In this document: in pieces, positions 1 to 6,282 of the stretch
How positions within the stretch are numbered: the first letter of the stretch is position 1
How the letters are laid out: each line of letters opens with the position of its first letter
From: Candidatus Altarchaeales archaeon WOR_SM1_86-2
GTDB lineage: Archaea; Altiarchaeota; Altiarchaeia; IMC4; MCBC01
Direction: 5' to 3'
Assembly (NCBI GenBank): GCA_001723855.1
Contig: MCBC01000042.1
Span: 1 to 8,463, forward strand
DNA: 8,463 nt
Notes under the pieces: generated by a model
Databases searched by the model: none
Told to the model about the DNA's origin: nothing
Seen by the model: only the letters and a program-made list of their open reading frames with translations
Translations under genes and position numbers: made by a program

Positions 1-167
1 CGTTTGGCGGTATCAACCCATTTTGACCTCAATATCACATCAATATCCTTTTCTGCTTCGTCCAGCTGGGTTCCAAAGGTACTTACAACTTTGAAAATCG
101 TTGATTCCTTATCCCATGAGTTATAAAAACTCGGAAATTTATTTATTATTTCTTTCGTTCTTGACAT
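1..167 (-). CDS. N-terminus of tail/baseplate protein (partial)
   Basis: This is an open frame of 55 complete codons that starts with ATG at 165-167 and leaves the window at base 1 with no stop, so only the N-terminus is visible. It begins MSRTKEIINKFPSFYNSWDK and continues with an acidic, helical-looking stretch ending near KWVDTAK. It starts 3 bases after the stop of the baseplate J gene and so belongs to the same transcription unit. By position it should be the next wedge or tail-connecting protein of a contractile particle, since such proteins (for example P2 gpI-like tail proteins) commonly follow gpJ. The FPxFY...W start fits that class loosely, but the fragment is too short for a firm family call. 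That it is coding is well supported by the frame and spacing; the product name is inference. Confidence 0.62.
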   Translation of the reverse strand, partial: MSRTKEIINKFPSFYNSWDKESTIFKVVSTFGTQLDEAEKDIDVILRSKWVDTAK

Positions 168-170
168 CTT

Positions 171-1712
171 TTATTTAAACTTGGTTGATATTTTTATATC
201 TCTTGCTTCCGCCCTTTCCCATGACTTTATTTTTATATTTTCTTTACCCCCGTTAATTCTGATCTTAGGGATATCATAAACCCCCTGGATTGAAAGCACC
301 GTGCTTATAATTTTACCGTACATCACATCATCACCGATGTTAAGGGATGATATATATTCCCGTATATTCGAGTCTATGGTCTTTTCAACAGGCAGCGGCT
401 CTACACCTTTATCCAGGATCACGGTCATCGTAACATCCGCATCTACAACCGTGGGACGCTCAAACTCAACTTTTATTCCTGCAGAACGCGTATCCTCGAT
501 AACTTTATTTATCTCTTCTTCATCCCCCCCGCTCACTATGACCCTCACTATCCCTGCAACACCATCCGGCATATCCTCAACTATTACCGATCTTACACCC
601 TCTACGCCCTCAATTGACGATTTTAACGAAACCAGTGTTGCTTTCCCGGCAACTTCCAACGCATGCTTGGCCCTGTTTCTCAGTTCCTCGTCCGTCTCCG
701 CGGGAGCGGCATTTAAAATATCCTTCTTGTTTATCACATACTCTATACCCTTTGGGGGCTGGGGCATTACAGTTATCGCGCCGGCATACACGTTTCCAGA
801 TTTTCCGGAAACAAGCGCCTTTACGGGAATATCAACCTCCCACTTATCTTCCCCTGACATTTTTAAAATTTCATCATTTGTCGTTTCAAAGGTCCTTACA
901 TTTTTCGGCTCTCTTGAATATGTCGAAACTTTCGTACCCTCAGGGATTTTAATTTCCTCATAACCAATGTAATCAACATAAAAAACCGTGTTTTTATCCG
1001 GTTTTTTTCCATCGACCATCCACATAACCAGATCGTCTTTAAGTACATAGTCCGCCCCTTTAACAAATGTATGGGATTTTCCGTTGAGGTTTCCTTTAAC
1101 CCGAGAAATGTCCTTCACCGGGATGCTTTTAAGTCCGTAATATTTTTTCCGGTCATAAAGGTGGGTTTCCCCGCTTTTGACTGTTTCTGACGGGGGAGTA
1201 TTCCGCCCGAATGTCACATGTCCCGATGCCGGCTCTGCGGGCTTCCGCGTTATCCCGAGCAAAGAAACAACCAGATCAAGAGCATTCCCAGTTGAGGTAT
1301 CAATGAATCCTGAAAGATAAACATAGTTCATCTGGGCATACAAAAAATCAATCTCTCTACTTACGGCTTCCACGATTGTTCTTGTCACGCTGCCCGGATT
1401 GACATCCGTTATTCCTGACGGCTCGCTAAAAGTATAATTCACATGAAATTCCGTTCCGATATCTGGCATATCTCCGGCGGGGATCCATTCAACCATATTT
1501 CCGCTCAAGCGGTAATCGGTATCTTTTTTAAAGACATTATGTATTCCATTCAAAGCACCCTCGATCTTAACTATGTCTTTTACAGGAGTGTTTGAAAGCA
1601 TGTATTTGAATCTGTTTTCTTTGAAATCATGCTTTTCTTTGAGTATTCCTTTTGTCAACTGCATTACTATATCTTCAGTTATATCCTTATACGATTTTCT
1701 TTTAAATGCCAT
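171..1712 (-). CDS. Baseplate J-like (gp6/gpJ family) wedge protein
   Basis: This encodes about 513-515 residues of a contractile-tail baseplate wedge protein. In such particles it forms the ring around the spike and triggers sheath contraction. The C-terminal half carries the typical baseplate J pattern: TDEELRNRAKHAL near residue 342, the helix and strand VEGVRSVIVEDMPDG near 372-386, then VRVIVSGG and an extended alpha/beta tail. The N-terminal half has an unusual gapless internal duplication (residues 39-95 and 194-250). Three ATG codons in a row (1716-1718, 1713-1715, 1710-1712) offer starts. The Shine-Dalgarno GGAGGTG at 1721-1727 lies only 2 bases from the first and 8 from the third, so the third was chosen; the first, which makes an ATGA overlap with the gp25 stop, is the alternative. 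Residue numbers count from the first ATG. The family assignment is firm; whether it belongs to a phage, an extracellular injection system or an intracellular one cannot be told here. Confidence 0.9.
   Translation of the reverse strand: MAFKRKSYKDITEDIVMQLTKGILKEKHDFKENRFKYMLSNTPVKDIVKIEGALNGIHNVFKKDTDYRLSGNMVEWIPAGDMPDIGTEFHVNYTFSEPSGITDVNPGSVTRTIVEAVSREIDFLYAQMNYVYLSGFIDTSTGNALDLVVSLLGITRKPAEPASGHVTFGRNTPPSETVKSGETHLYDRKKYYGLKSIPVKDISRVKGNLNGKSHTFVKGADYVLKDDLVMWMVDGKKPDKNTVFYVDYIGYEEIKIPEGTKVSTYSREPKNVRTFETTNDEILKMSGEDKWEVDIPVKALVSGKSGNVYAGAITVMPQPPKGIEYVINKKDILNAAPAETDEELRNRAKHALEVAGKATLVSLKSSIEGVEGVRSVIVEDMPDGVAGIVRVIVSGGDEEEINKVIEDTRSAGIKVEFERPTVVDADVTMTVILDKGVEPLPVEKTIDSNIREYISSLNIGDDVMYGKIISTVLSIQGVYDIPKIRINGGKENIKIKSWERAEARDIKISTKFK
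969..1139 (-). repeat. Internal protein repeat copy 2 (baseplate J)
   Basis: This codes residues 194-250 of the baseplate J protein, the second copy of the 57-residue module. The positions matching copy 1 are P200, VKDI, G209, LNG, F218, DY at 223-224, W233, PD at 240-241 and Y250. It sits just before the core baseplate J fold, whereas copy 1 is near the N-terminus. Confidence 0.8.
1434..1604 (-). repeat. Internal protein repeat copy 1 (baseplate J)
   Basis: This codes residues 39-95 of the baseplate J protein (numbered from the first ATG). It aligns without gaps to residues 194-250, a constant offset of 155, with 25 of 57 positions identical by eye. Shared landmarks are P45, VKDI, G54, LNG, F63, DY at 68-69, W78, PD at 85-86 and Y95. 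The pattern suggests a small beta-rich module used twice. The similarity is at protein level; the DNA copies have clearly diverged. Confidence 0.8.
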
Positions 1713-1714
1713 CA

Positions 1715-2128
1715 TCATGCCACCTCCAAGTAAAATGGTAATACAATATTTAGCGCAACTTCACTATCGATCGTAACCAATGATATTGATATGTCTATGC
1801 GGTCATGGCCTGCGGGTAAAACGGAAATTTTTACGATATCCTTTACCCTCGGATCCTGAGTTATACATTCTTTCGTGTACATCTTGGCAAGTTCTCTCGT
1901 TCTCTCGTTGTTTGGCTCACCCACGAGTTCATACAACCTCGAGCCGTACTGTGCATGCCCGAGTTCTGCGAGTTCGCCTTTCCTTGTCATCAGCCTGTGT
2001 ATAATTGCCTGGCCCAGGTTAGGCGCACCCGCCACGGTTTCAAGATCGCCTTCGAGATTTATCCTCAAATCCCTTCCAAGTTTTACCTCACTGAGTTTCA
2101 AATCCTTTCCAAGCAATTCACGTCCCAT
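1715..2128 (-). CDS. gp25/GPW-like baseplate protein
   Basis: This is a 137-residue protein, the usual length for the gp25/GPW family, which forms part of the baseplate wedge and nucleates sheath assembly in phage tails, type VI secretion and extracellular injection systems. Support comes from the N-terminal DLETVAGAPNLGQAIIHRLM (residues 28-47), then GELAELGHAQYGSRLYELVG (51-70), and the DPRV core at 92-95, which corresponds to the conserved E/D-P-R motif of the family. The family is sometimes named lysozyme-like, but no muralytic role is implied here. It starts 15 bases after the PAAR stop, with only a weak upstream AGGT far from the ATG, so translation probably depends on coupling. Its TGA overlaps the first possible start of the baseplate J gene. 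Confidence 0.9.
   Translation of the reverse strand: MGRELLGKDLKLSEVKLGRDLRINLEGDLETVAGAPNLGQAIIHRLMTRKGELAELGHAQYGSRLYELVGEPNNERTRELAKMYTKECITQDPRVKDIVKISVLPAGHDRIDISISLVTIDSEVALNIVLPFYLEVA
1721..1727 (-). promoter_or_regulatory. Shine-Dalgarno for baseplate J
   Basis: GGAGGTG on the minus strand lies inside the last codons of the gp25-like gene. Spacing to the three tandem ATG codons is 2, 5 and 8 bases, so it favours the second or third ATG over the first. This is one of the few strong ribosome-binding sites in the window and marks an operon-internal start. Confidence 0.7.
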
Positions 2129-2143
2129 TTTTTAAGAGTTTAT

Positions 2144-2536
2144 TTACCTGATAAAAACCGTACCTACCGCAATCACTTTCCCGATTGGAAGATCAACGGG
2201 GTCATTACATGTCATTGCAGTATCCCCTGCTCTTGCAGCGGGTTTTTTGTTTATCATTACCGTTGGGCTGCCGATTGTGATGGTTGCCCTGTTGGTCGGC
2301 GGTTTCTGAAATGGCCCCCCCTGGGGAATGTGCGGGGGAATATTGGTGGCGGTGCTGCCGACAACCGCCGCAGGTTTCCCCATTATGTTTACGTTACTGC
2401 TCAGACCCCCGTTAATAGTACCGTTAAAGGGGTGCGGCAGAGGCGTGGGTACCGGCCCGCCAGGAGAAGGTATCATTATGATATGCGTATCAACTGCCGT
2501 TACCTTATCCCCCATTTTTGCTGCCGGCTGGCCCAT
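2144..2536 (-). CDS. PAAR-domain spike-tip protein
   Basis: This is a 130-residue single-domain PAAR protein, the sharp tip that caps the spike of contractile injection machines. The N-terminus QPAAKMGD and the later KPAARAGD (residues 98-105) are PAAR-type repeats, and glycine/proline-rich beta turns run throughout. The whole protein contains exactly three histidines (H18, H35, H69) and one cysteine (C110), the set expected for the zinc site at the tip of PAAR proteins. It ends at GTVFIR with no extension, so it carries no fused toxin. It is the first gene of the minus-strand baseplate operon, with its own A/T-rich upstream region. The family assignment is near certain; what is loaded onto it is unknown. 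Confidence 0.93.
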   Translation of the reverse strand: MGQPAAKMGDKVTAVDTHIIMIPSPGGPVPTPLPHPFNGTINGGLSSNVNIMGKPAAVVGSTATNIPPHIPQGGPFQKPPTNRATITIGSPTVMINKKPAARAGDTAMTCNDPVDLPIGKVIAVGTVFIR

Positions 2537-2550
2537 TTTAATCCAATCTA

Positions 2551-2561
2551 ATATTTTATAA
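2551..2561 (-). promoter_or_regulatory. TATA-like box upstream of PAAR operon
   Basis: On the minus strand the stretch reads TTATAAAATAT, a good archaeal TATA-like sequence centred about 20 bases upstream of the PAAR ATG. No Shine-Dalgarno precedes that ATG, so a leaderless or very short-leader transcript is plausible. The spacing is slightly short for a classical archaeal promoter, which lowers confidence. Confidence 0.4.
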
Positions 2562-2584
2562 TTTCGACATTGAACTATTAAATT

Positions 2585-2600
2585 CTAGAATAAATAAAAA
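2585..2600 (-). terminator. T-rich stretch after nicotinamidase gene
   Basis: Downstream of the nicotinamidase stop the minus strand reads ATGTTTTTATTTATTC, a T-rich tract of the kind where archaeal RNA polymerase terminates without a hairpin. It lies in the 71-base gap before the PAAR gene, so it could separate the two units. This is suggestive only. Confidence 0.3.
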
Positions 2601-2607
2601 CATATTT

Positions 2608-3150
2608 TCAAAGCAGTACCTTAAGCGAGATTATCTTTGCGCCGTACATATCCCCCATGTAATCAAATGAGGCTGATTTAGCATCGTCCGACATCGTTTC
2701 GGTGCATTCCTCCGCCACCGTGATCCCGTACCCCCTGAAGAATGCGTCTGCTGCGGTATTCTGTATGCAAATGTCTGTCAATATCCCGCACAGTATAAGA
2801 CTATTAACCCCGAGTTTCCTCAACAACGAATCAAGTTCTGTTTCAAAGAAACCGCTGTACCTTGTTTTTTTCACGACATAATCATCGTCTCCAGGCTTTA
2901 ATTCATCAATAATCTCCGCTCCCTTGGTTCCCTCAACCGCATGAGGGGGCCATTTTTCAAACTCGGGGTCATCTGGTTTATGGGAATCGCATATGTAGAT
3001 CACAGGAATGTTTCTTTTATGTGCAAGATCAATCAATTCCCCAATATCCCCTATTATCCCCCGGCATCTCTCGCACTTCAATTTACCGTACAGAAAATCA
3101 TTCAGCATGTCTATTACCAGCAACGCGGATTTATCTTTATCCATCTTCAT
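2608..3150 (-). CDS. Nicotinamidase-like cysteine hydrolase
   Basis: This is a 180-residue isochorismatase-superfamily protein, probably a nicotinamidase (nicotinamide to nicotinate plus ammonia, cytosolic). The catalytic triad is visible: D14 in VIDMLNDF, K95 in VKKTRYSGF, and C128 in GILTDICIQNTAADAF. Metal-binding residues typical of nicotinamidases are D55 and H57 (CDSHKPDD) and H70 in WPPHAVEGTKGAE, a hallmark of the nicotinamidase branch. The length matches small archaeal members. The ATG at 3148-3150 was chosen; a second at 3142-3144 is possible. There is no Shine-Dalgarno. It is divergent from nicotinate phosphoribosyltransferase, whose substrate is this enzyme's expected product, which supports the function. 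A CxxC at 26-29 is extra and of unknown meaning. Other amide substrates within the superfamily remain possible. Confidence 0.85.
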   Translation of the reverse strand: MKMDKDKSALLVIDMLNDFLYGKLKCERCRGIIGDIGELIDLAHKRNIPVIYICDSHKPDDPEFEKWPPHAVEGTKGAEIIDELKPGDDDYVVKKTRYSGFFETELDSLLRKLGVNSLILCGILTDICIQNTAADAFFRGYGITVAEECTETMSDDAKSASFDYMGDMYGAKIISLKVLL

Positions 3151-3218
3151 TTATTTATAATTTAAAATAAAATTAAGTAAAAAACTTTTAAAAAAACTTT
3201 TATCAAAAATATAAAAAA
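3151..3218. promoter_or_regulatory. Divergent promoter region, NAD salvage genes
   Basis: This 68-base, almost pure A/T gap lies between the divergent nicotinamidase and nicotinate phosphoribosyltransferase genes. Neither gene has a Shine-Dalgarno, so both are likely transcribed leaderless or nearly so from here, and the shared gap would allow joint control. No clear inverted-repeat operator was seen. Confidence 0.6.
3186..3196 (+). promoter_or_regulatory. TATA-like box for nicotinate PRTase
   Basis: CTTTTAAAAAAAC, preceded by an A-run that could serve as a BRE, is centred about 28 bases upstream of the GTG start. That is the expected spacing if transcription starts at the GTG itself. Confidence 0.5.
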
Positions 3219-4409
3219 GTGGCTGATCATATCTTTTACACCGCATCGGATGCCGAGATCAAAGCAGGGAAGACAACGGATATTTACTTCAGAAGAACAA
3301 AGGAGATTTTGGAGGAAAGAAATGTTGACACAGAGGTTGTTGCGGAGGTGAGCTGCGGCGGGCTGCCGAGAAACTGGCAGTGGGGGGTCCTGTGCGGGGT
3401 CGGGGAGGCGGCAAAACTTTTTGAAGGCTACGGGGTTGATGTTGATGCGATGCCCGAGGGAAGCATTTTCAAACCAAGGGATAAGAATGGTGTGAGGGTG
3501 CCTGTTATGAACATAAAGGGGATTTATAGAGAATTCTGCGAACTGGAGACCCCCCTGCTCGGCTTGATCTGCCAGGCATCAGGTGTCTCAACTTCTTCTG
3601 CAAGGATCAGGAAGATACTTGGAGGCAAGCAGATCCTATCTTTCGGGATACGAAGAATGCACCCCTCCATATCCCCTGTTTTGGACAGGGCGGCGTACAT
3701 CGGGGGCTTTGATTCTGTTTCGGGGGTTTTAAGTGCCGAGAGAATAGGGATCAAACCCGCAGGGACTATGCCGCACGCGCTTATCATAACCCTCGGGGAT
3801 CAGGTAAAGGCGTGGAAGACATTCGATGATGTTCTGCCTGAGGAGATACCAAGAATTGCTTTGTGCGACACCTACTTTGATGAGAAAACGGAGTCGATCA
3901 TGGCTGCTGAATCAATGAAAAATCTGGAGGGTGTCCGGCTCGACACCCCGGGGTCAAGAAAAGGAAATTTTAAGGAGATAATACAGGAGGTAAGGTGGGA
4001 ACTGGACATTCGCGGGCACCGGGATGTTAAAATTTTTGTTTCAGGGGGTTTGAATGAAGATTCGGCCAGGGAATTAAAGGACTGCGCAGATGGTTTTGGC
4101 GTCGGCACTTATGTAAGTAATGCCCCAACAATTGATTTTGCCATGAACATCGTGGAGATTGATAAAAAACCGGTGGCAAAGAGAGGTGTTTTCGGAGGGG
4201 AAAAACAAATTTACAGATGCCCAGAGTGCTTTGAGGATGCCTGTGCTCTGGTGGATGACACGGTTCTGGAATGTGACGGATGCGGCGAAGAGATGACGCC
4301 GCTTCTCAAACCATTAATAAGGAACGGAAAAATTGTTTCCGACCTCCCGGATGCAAAGGAGATAAGAAACAAGGTTCTGAAGGAATTGGAAAAGGTAGAG
4401 GTGATTTAA
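3219..4409 (+). CDS. pncB: Nicotinate phosphoribosyltransferase (archaeal)
   Basis: This is a 396-residue enzyme that joins nicotinate to PRPP to make nicotinate mononucleotide, the entry step of NAD salvage. It resembles the archaeal type known from Thermoplasma: an N-terminal [19 protein letters not shown] segment (residues 6-24), [14 protein letters not shown] near 147-160, [11 protein letters not shown] near 217-227, [11 protein letters not shown] at 241-251, and [15 protein letters not shown] followed by [11 protein letters not shown] in the phosphate-binding part of the barrel. The C-terminus has a CPEC (334-337) and CDGC (352-355) zinc module like that described for archaeal homologues. 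The start is GTG, chosen because the next residues match the family start and a TATA-like box lies about 28 bases upstream. It is coupled to Thi4, with 2 bases between stop and start. Confidence 0.92.
   Translation: MADHIFYTASDAEIKAGKTTDIYFRRTKEILEERNVDTEVVAEVSCGGLPRNWQWGVLCGVGEAAKLFEGYGVDVDAMPEGSIFKPRDKNGVRVPVMNIKGIYREFCELETPLLGLICQASGVSTSSARIRKILGGKQILSFGIRRMHPSISPVLDRAAYIGGFDSVSGVLSAERIGIKPAGTMPHALIITLGDQVKAWKTFDDVLPEEIPRIALCDTYFDEKTESIMAAESMKNLEGVRLDTPGSRKGNFKEIIQEVRWELDIRGHRDVKIFVSGGLNEDSARELKDCADGFGVGTYVSNAPTIDFAMNIVEIDKKPVAKRGVFGGEKQIYRCPECFEDACALVDDTVLECDGCGEEMTPLLKPLIRNGKIVSDLPDAKEIRNKVLKELEKVEVI
4398..4404 (+). promoter_or_regulatory. Shine-Dalgarno deciding the Thi4 start
   Basis: GAGGTGA lies 7 bases upstream of the ATG at 4412, inside the last codons of the phosphoribosyltransferase gene. 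It selects this ATG over a longer open frame that reaches back to 4280 inside the upstream gene. Confidence 0.8.
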
Positions 4410-4411
4410 AA

Positions 4412-5185
4412 ATGGATGAGATAAAGATATCAAAGGCTATAGTGGAGGGTTACACGAGGGACTTCATGGATGCGACGGAGTTGGATGTTGCGGTCGTTGG
4501 CGGGGGCCCAAGCGGGATGGCATCCGCGTACTACCTTGCAAAAAACGGGGTCAAGGCGGCGGTATTCGAGAGAAAGTTGAGCGTCGGGGGAGGAATGTGG
4601 GGCGGGGGCATGGGGTTCAACAAGATTGTAGTTCAGGAGGAAGGCAAGGGTATACTGGATGAATTCGGGATAAGGGCAAAAGAGTATGAAAAGGGCTATT
4701 ATGTTGCGGATTCTCTTGAGAGCGTATCGGCAATCTGCTTGAAAACAATCCGGGCGGGAGCGAAAATATTCAATCTGGTCAGCTTCGAGGATGTTATGGT
4801 AAGGGAAGAGAAAATTACCGGCCTGGTGATTAACTGGAGCGCTATAGAGATGGCAAAACTGCATGTAGATCCCCTGACGATAAGATCAAAAATTGTGATA
4901 GACGCAACTGGACACGCTGCAGAAGTTTGCAGGATTGTCGTGAAAAAGATGGGGCAGAAATTAAGAACCGAAACCGGAGATCTACTCGGGGAAAAGCCAA
5001 TGCACGCCGAGAGAGGGGAAAAAGAAATCCTTGACAACACCCGGGAGATATATCCGGGTTTAATAGTAGCGGGAATGGCAGCCAACGCAGCGTATGGATC
5101 ACCGAGAATGGGCCCGATATTCGGGGGAATGCTTCTGTCCGGCAGAAAGTCGGCTGAGATCGCTTTGGGGATTTTGGGGAGATGA
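4412..5185 (+). CDS. thi4: Thiazole synthase Thi4 (sulfide-dependent type)
   Basis: This is a 257-residue, FAD/NAD-fold enzyme that makes the ADP-thiazole precursor of thiamin from NAD and glycine, releasing nicotinamide. The dinucleotide-binding motif [19 protein letters not shown] is at 27-44. Also seen are the conserved [17 protein letters not shown] (59-75), [14 protein letters not shown] (141-154), DATGH (164-168) and a C-terminal [20 protein letters not shown] (220-239) typical of prokaryotic Thi4. Yeast Thi4 sacrifices Cys205 for sulfur. A gapless alignment from the shared TGH motif places Val176 there, while the nearest cysteine is C173, so a catalytic enzyme using external sulfide is likelier than a suicide one, though the gap placement is uncertain. 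Its stop overlaps the start of a LarE-like gene (ATGA). Related ribose-1,5-bisphosphate isomerases share this fold, but the neighbours favour thiazole synthesis. Confidence 0.9.
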   Translation: MDEIKISKAIVEGYTRDFMDATELDVAVVGGGPSGMASAYYLAKNGVKAAVFERKLSVGGGMWGGGMGFNKIVVQEEGKGILDEFGIRAKEYEKGYYVADSLESVSAICLKTIRAGAKIFNLVSFEDVMVREEKITGLVINWSAIEMAKLHVDPLTIRSKIVIDATGHAAEVCRIVVKKMGQKLRTETGDLLGEKPMHAERGEKEILDNTREIYPGLIVAGMAANAAYGSPRMGPIFGGMLLSGRKSAEIALGILGR

Positions 5186-5938
5186 TGGAAAGAATAAAAA
5201 CCTGCCTGAAAAAATTTAAAGGCAGGAAGGTAGCAACAGCATACTCGGGAGGAGTTGATAGTTCCCGGGCAGCATTTGCAGCCGGAGAAACCTGGAATGC
5301 CGTAACCGTCAAAACAGAATTTACTCCATCATATATGCTGAAGGATGCCGTAGATTTTGCGGAAAAGTACGGGTTAAGGCATAAGGTGACGGAGGTGAGC
5401 ATGCTGGATGATATTATAAATAAAAATCCTGAAGACAGACGTTGTTTCTGCACGAAAAAGATTATCGGGGAAGAATCTCGAGTATGATGCGATCCCTGAC
5501 GGCACAAATGCGGATGATCTAAAAAGTGAAAGACCCGGGCTTAAGGCACTGGAGGAGGAAGGTGTTGTGTCCCCGCTTGCAGATCTTGGTCCAAGCAAAG
5601 AGGATGCAAGAAGCATTATGTCAAAAATCGATTAAGAAACTGCAGATAAACCCAAAGGGTCCTGTTTGGCAGCAAGAACCCCGTTTAATTCTGAAATCAG
5701 CGTCGATGCATTTAAGAGGGCAGAGCATGCAGAAGAGTTTATCGGGTCCATCGGCGCGAGTTTCGTCAGGGCGAGGGATGAATTTCCGCTGGCAAGAATA
5801 GAGTTGCTCAAAGATGAATTTGATTTGATTAAAGAAGAAGAGGTTGTTTCAAAATTAAAGGAACTTGGGCACGGGACCATGACATGGGATTTAGATGACC
5901 AACAAATGCGGTTAAAATTTGCTTGTGATTTTTATTAA
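5182..5938 (+). pseudogene. Broken LarE-like PP-loop sulfur transferase
   Basis: This is a remnant of an ATP-dependent sulfur transferase of the LarE family. Frame 1 from the ATG at 5182 gives the PP-loop AYSGGVDSS (residues 19-27) and the NPEDRRCFCTKK segment, then ends at a TGA at 5485-5487. The protein continues in frame 2 from about 5471 with LEYDAIPDGTNADDL, RPGLKALEEEGVVSPLADLG and SKEDARSIMSKID, where a TAA sits at 5633-5635, and in the same frame after it with ETADKPKGSCLAARTPF to a stop at 5936-5938. About 8 residues appear missing at the frame change, consistent with a deletion of roughly 23 or 26 bases. The cysteine of SCLAAR (codon 5663-5665) matches the sacrificial sulfur-donor position of LarE. 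The C-terminal end is also unlike the family. The start overlaps the Thi4 stop. Sequencing or assembly error could explain part of this, but two independent lesions favour true decay. Confidence 0.82.
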
Positions 5939-5940
5939 AA

Positions 5941-5958
5941 AACAATAAAATATTAAAG
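5941..5958 (+). promoter_or_regulatory. TATA-like region for the toxin-antitoxin pair
   Basis: The 41-base gap before the nucleotidyltransferase gene holds AACAATAAAATATTAAAG, a TATA-like tract centred about 30 bases before the ATG. No Shine-Dalgarno is present, so a leaderless start is plausible. No operator palindrome was recognised. Confidence 0.35.
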
Positions 5959-5979
5959 ATTGAGAATTAACCGAATAAA

Positions 5980-6282
5980 ATGTTAACTTCCGAAAGAATA
6001 TTAAATAAGATTGAGCAAAATTCAGAAAGCATAAAAAAATACGGTGCCGAAAGAGTGGGTTTATTTGGCTCTTATATCAAAAATAAACAAACCGATAAAA
6101 GCGATATAGACATCGTGGTGGAATTTGAAAGGGGTAGAAAAACATTTGATAACTACATGGGACTCAAATTCTTTTTAGAGGATTTGCTTGGATATAAGGT
6201 TGATCTCGTGATCGCTGAAGCGATAAAACCTGGTTTAAAATCATATATCCTGAATGACGTGAAATATGCCGAGGGAGTATAA
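5980..6282 (+). CDS. mntA: MntA-type nucleotidyltransferase antitoxin
   Basis: This is a 100-residue minimal nucleotidyltransferase of the MNT class. The signature is complete: GLFGSY at 27-32 (G30, S31), SDIDIVV at 41-47 (D42, D44) and a third acidic residue D75 in YKVDLVIAE. In characterised pairs this protein neutralises the partner HepT toxin by adding AMP groups to a tyrosine near its active site. The partner gene follows and overlaps by 17 bases, the normal layout. Length and motifs match the family, and all three catalytic acids are present, so an active antitoxin is expected. The name is by family; the activity has not been shown for this protein. Confidence 0.87.
   Translation: MLTSERILNKIEQNSESIKKYGAERVGLFGSYIKNKQTDKSDIDIVVEFERGRKTFDNYMGLKFFLEDLLGYKVDLVIAEAIKPGLKSYILNDVKYAEGV

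Noticed and set aside
301..963. Long plus-strand open frame opposite the baseplate J gene
   Set aside because: It is a serine/threonine/proline-rich mirror of the coding strand with no ribosome-binding site; the minus-strand protein has clear family motifs.
1715..2128. Active lysozyme for the gp25-like protein
   Set aside because: The lysozyme name is historical for the family; the protein is a structural baseplate component and no support for wall cleavage is visible.
2144..2536. Effector or toxin domain fused to PAAR
   Set aside because: The protein ends with the PAAR fold itself and has no residues left for a further domain.
1955..2551. Plus-strand open frame of 198 codons opposite gp25 and PAAR
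   Set aside because: It spans two recognised minus-strand genes and has no family resemblance, so it is an antisense shadow.
4280..4411. Upstream extension of Thi4 to an ATG at 4280
   Set aside because: It lies inside the phosphoribosyltransferase gene and encodes an unrelated basic stretch. A strong Shine-Dalgarno points to the ATG at 4412, whose protein matches the family start.
4842..5507. Minus-strand open frame of 221 codons across Thi4 and the LarE-like gene
   Set aside because: Composition is that of an antisense shadow, and the plus strand carries recognisable motifs throughout.
5461..5635. Programmed frameshift or stop readthrough keeping the LarE-like gene active
   Set aside because: About 8 residues are missing at the frame change, no slippery run is evident there, and the later stop is TAA, not the TAG used for pyrrolysine. 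Two separate events would be needed.
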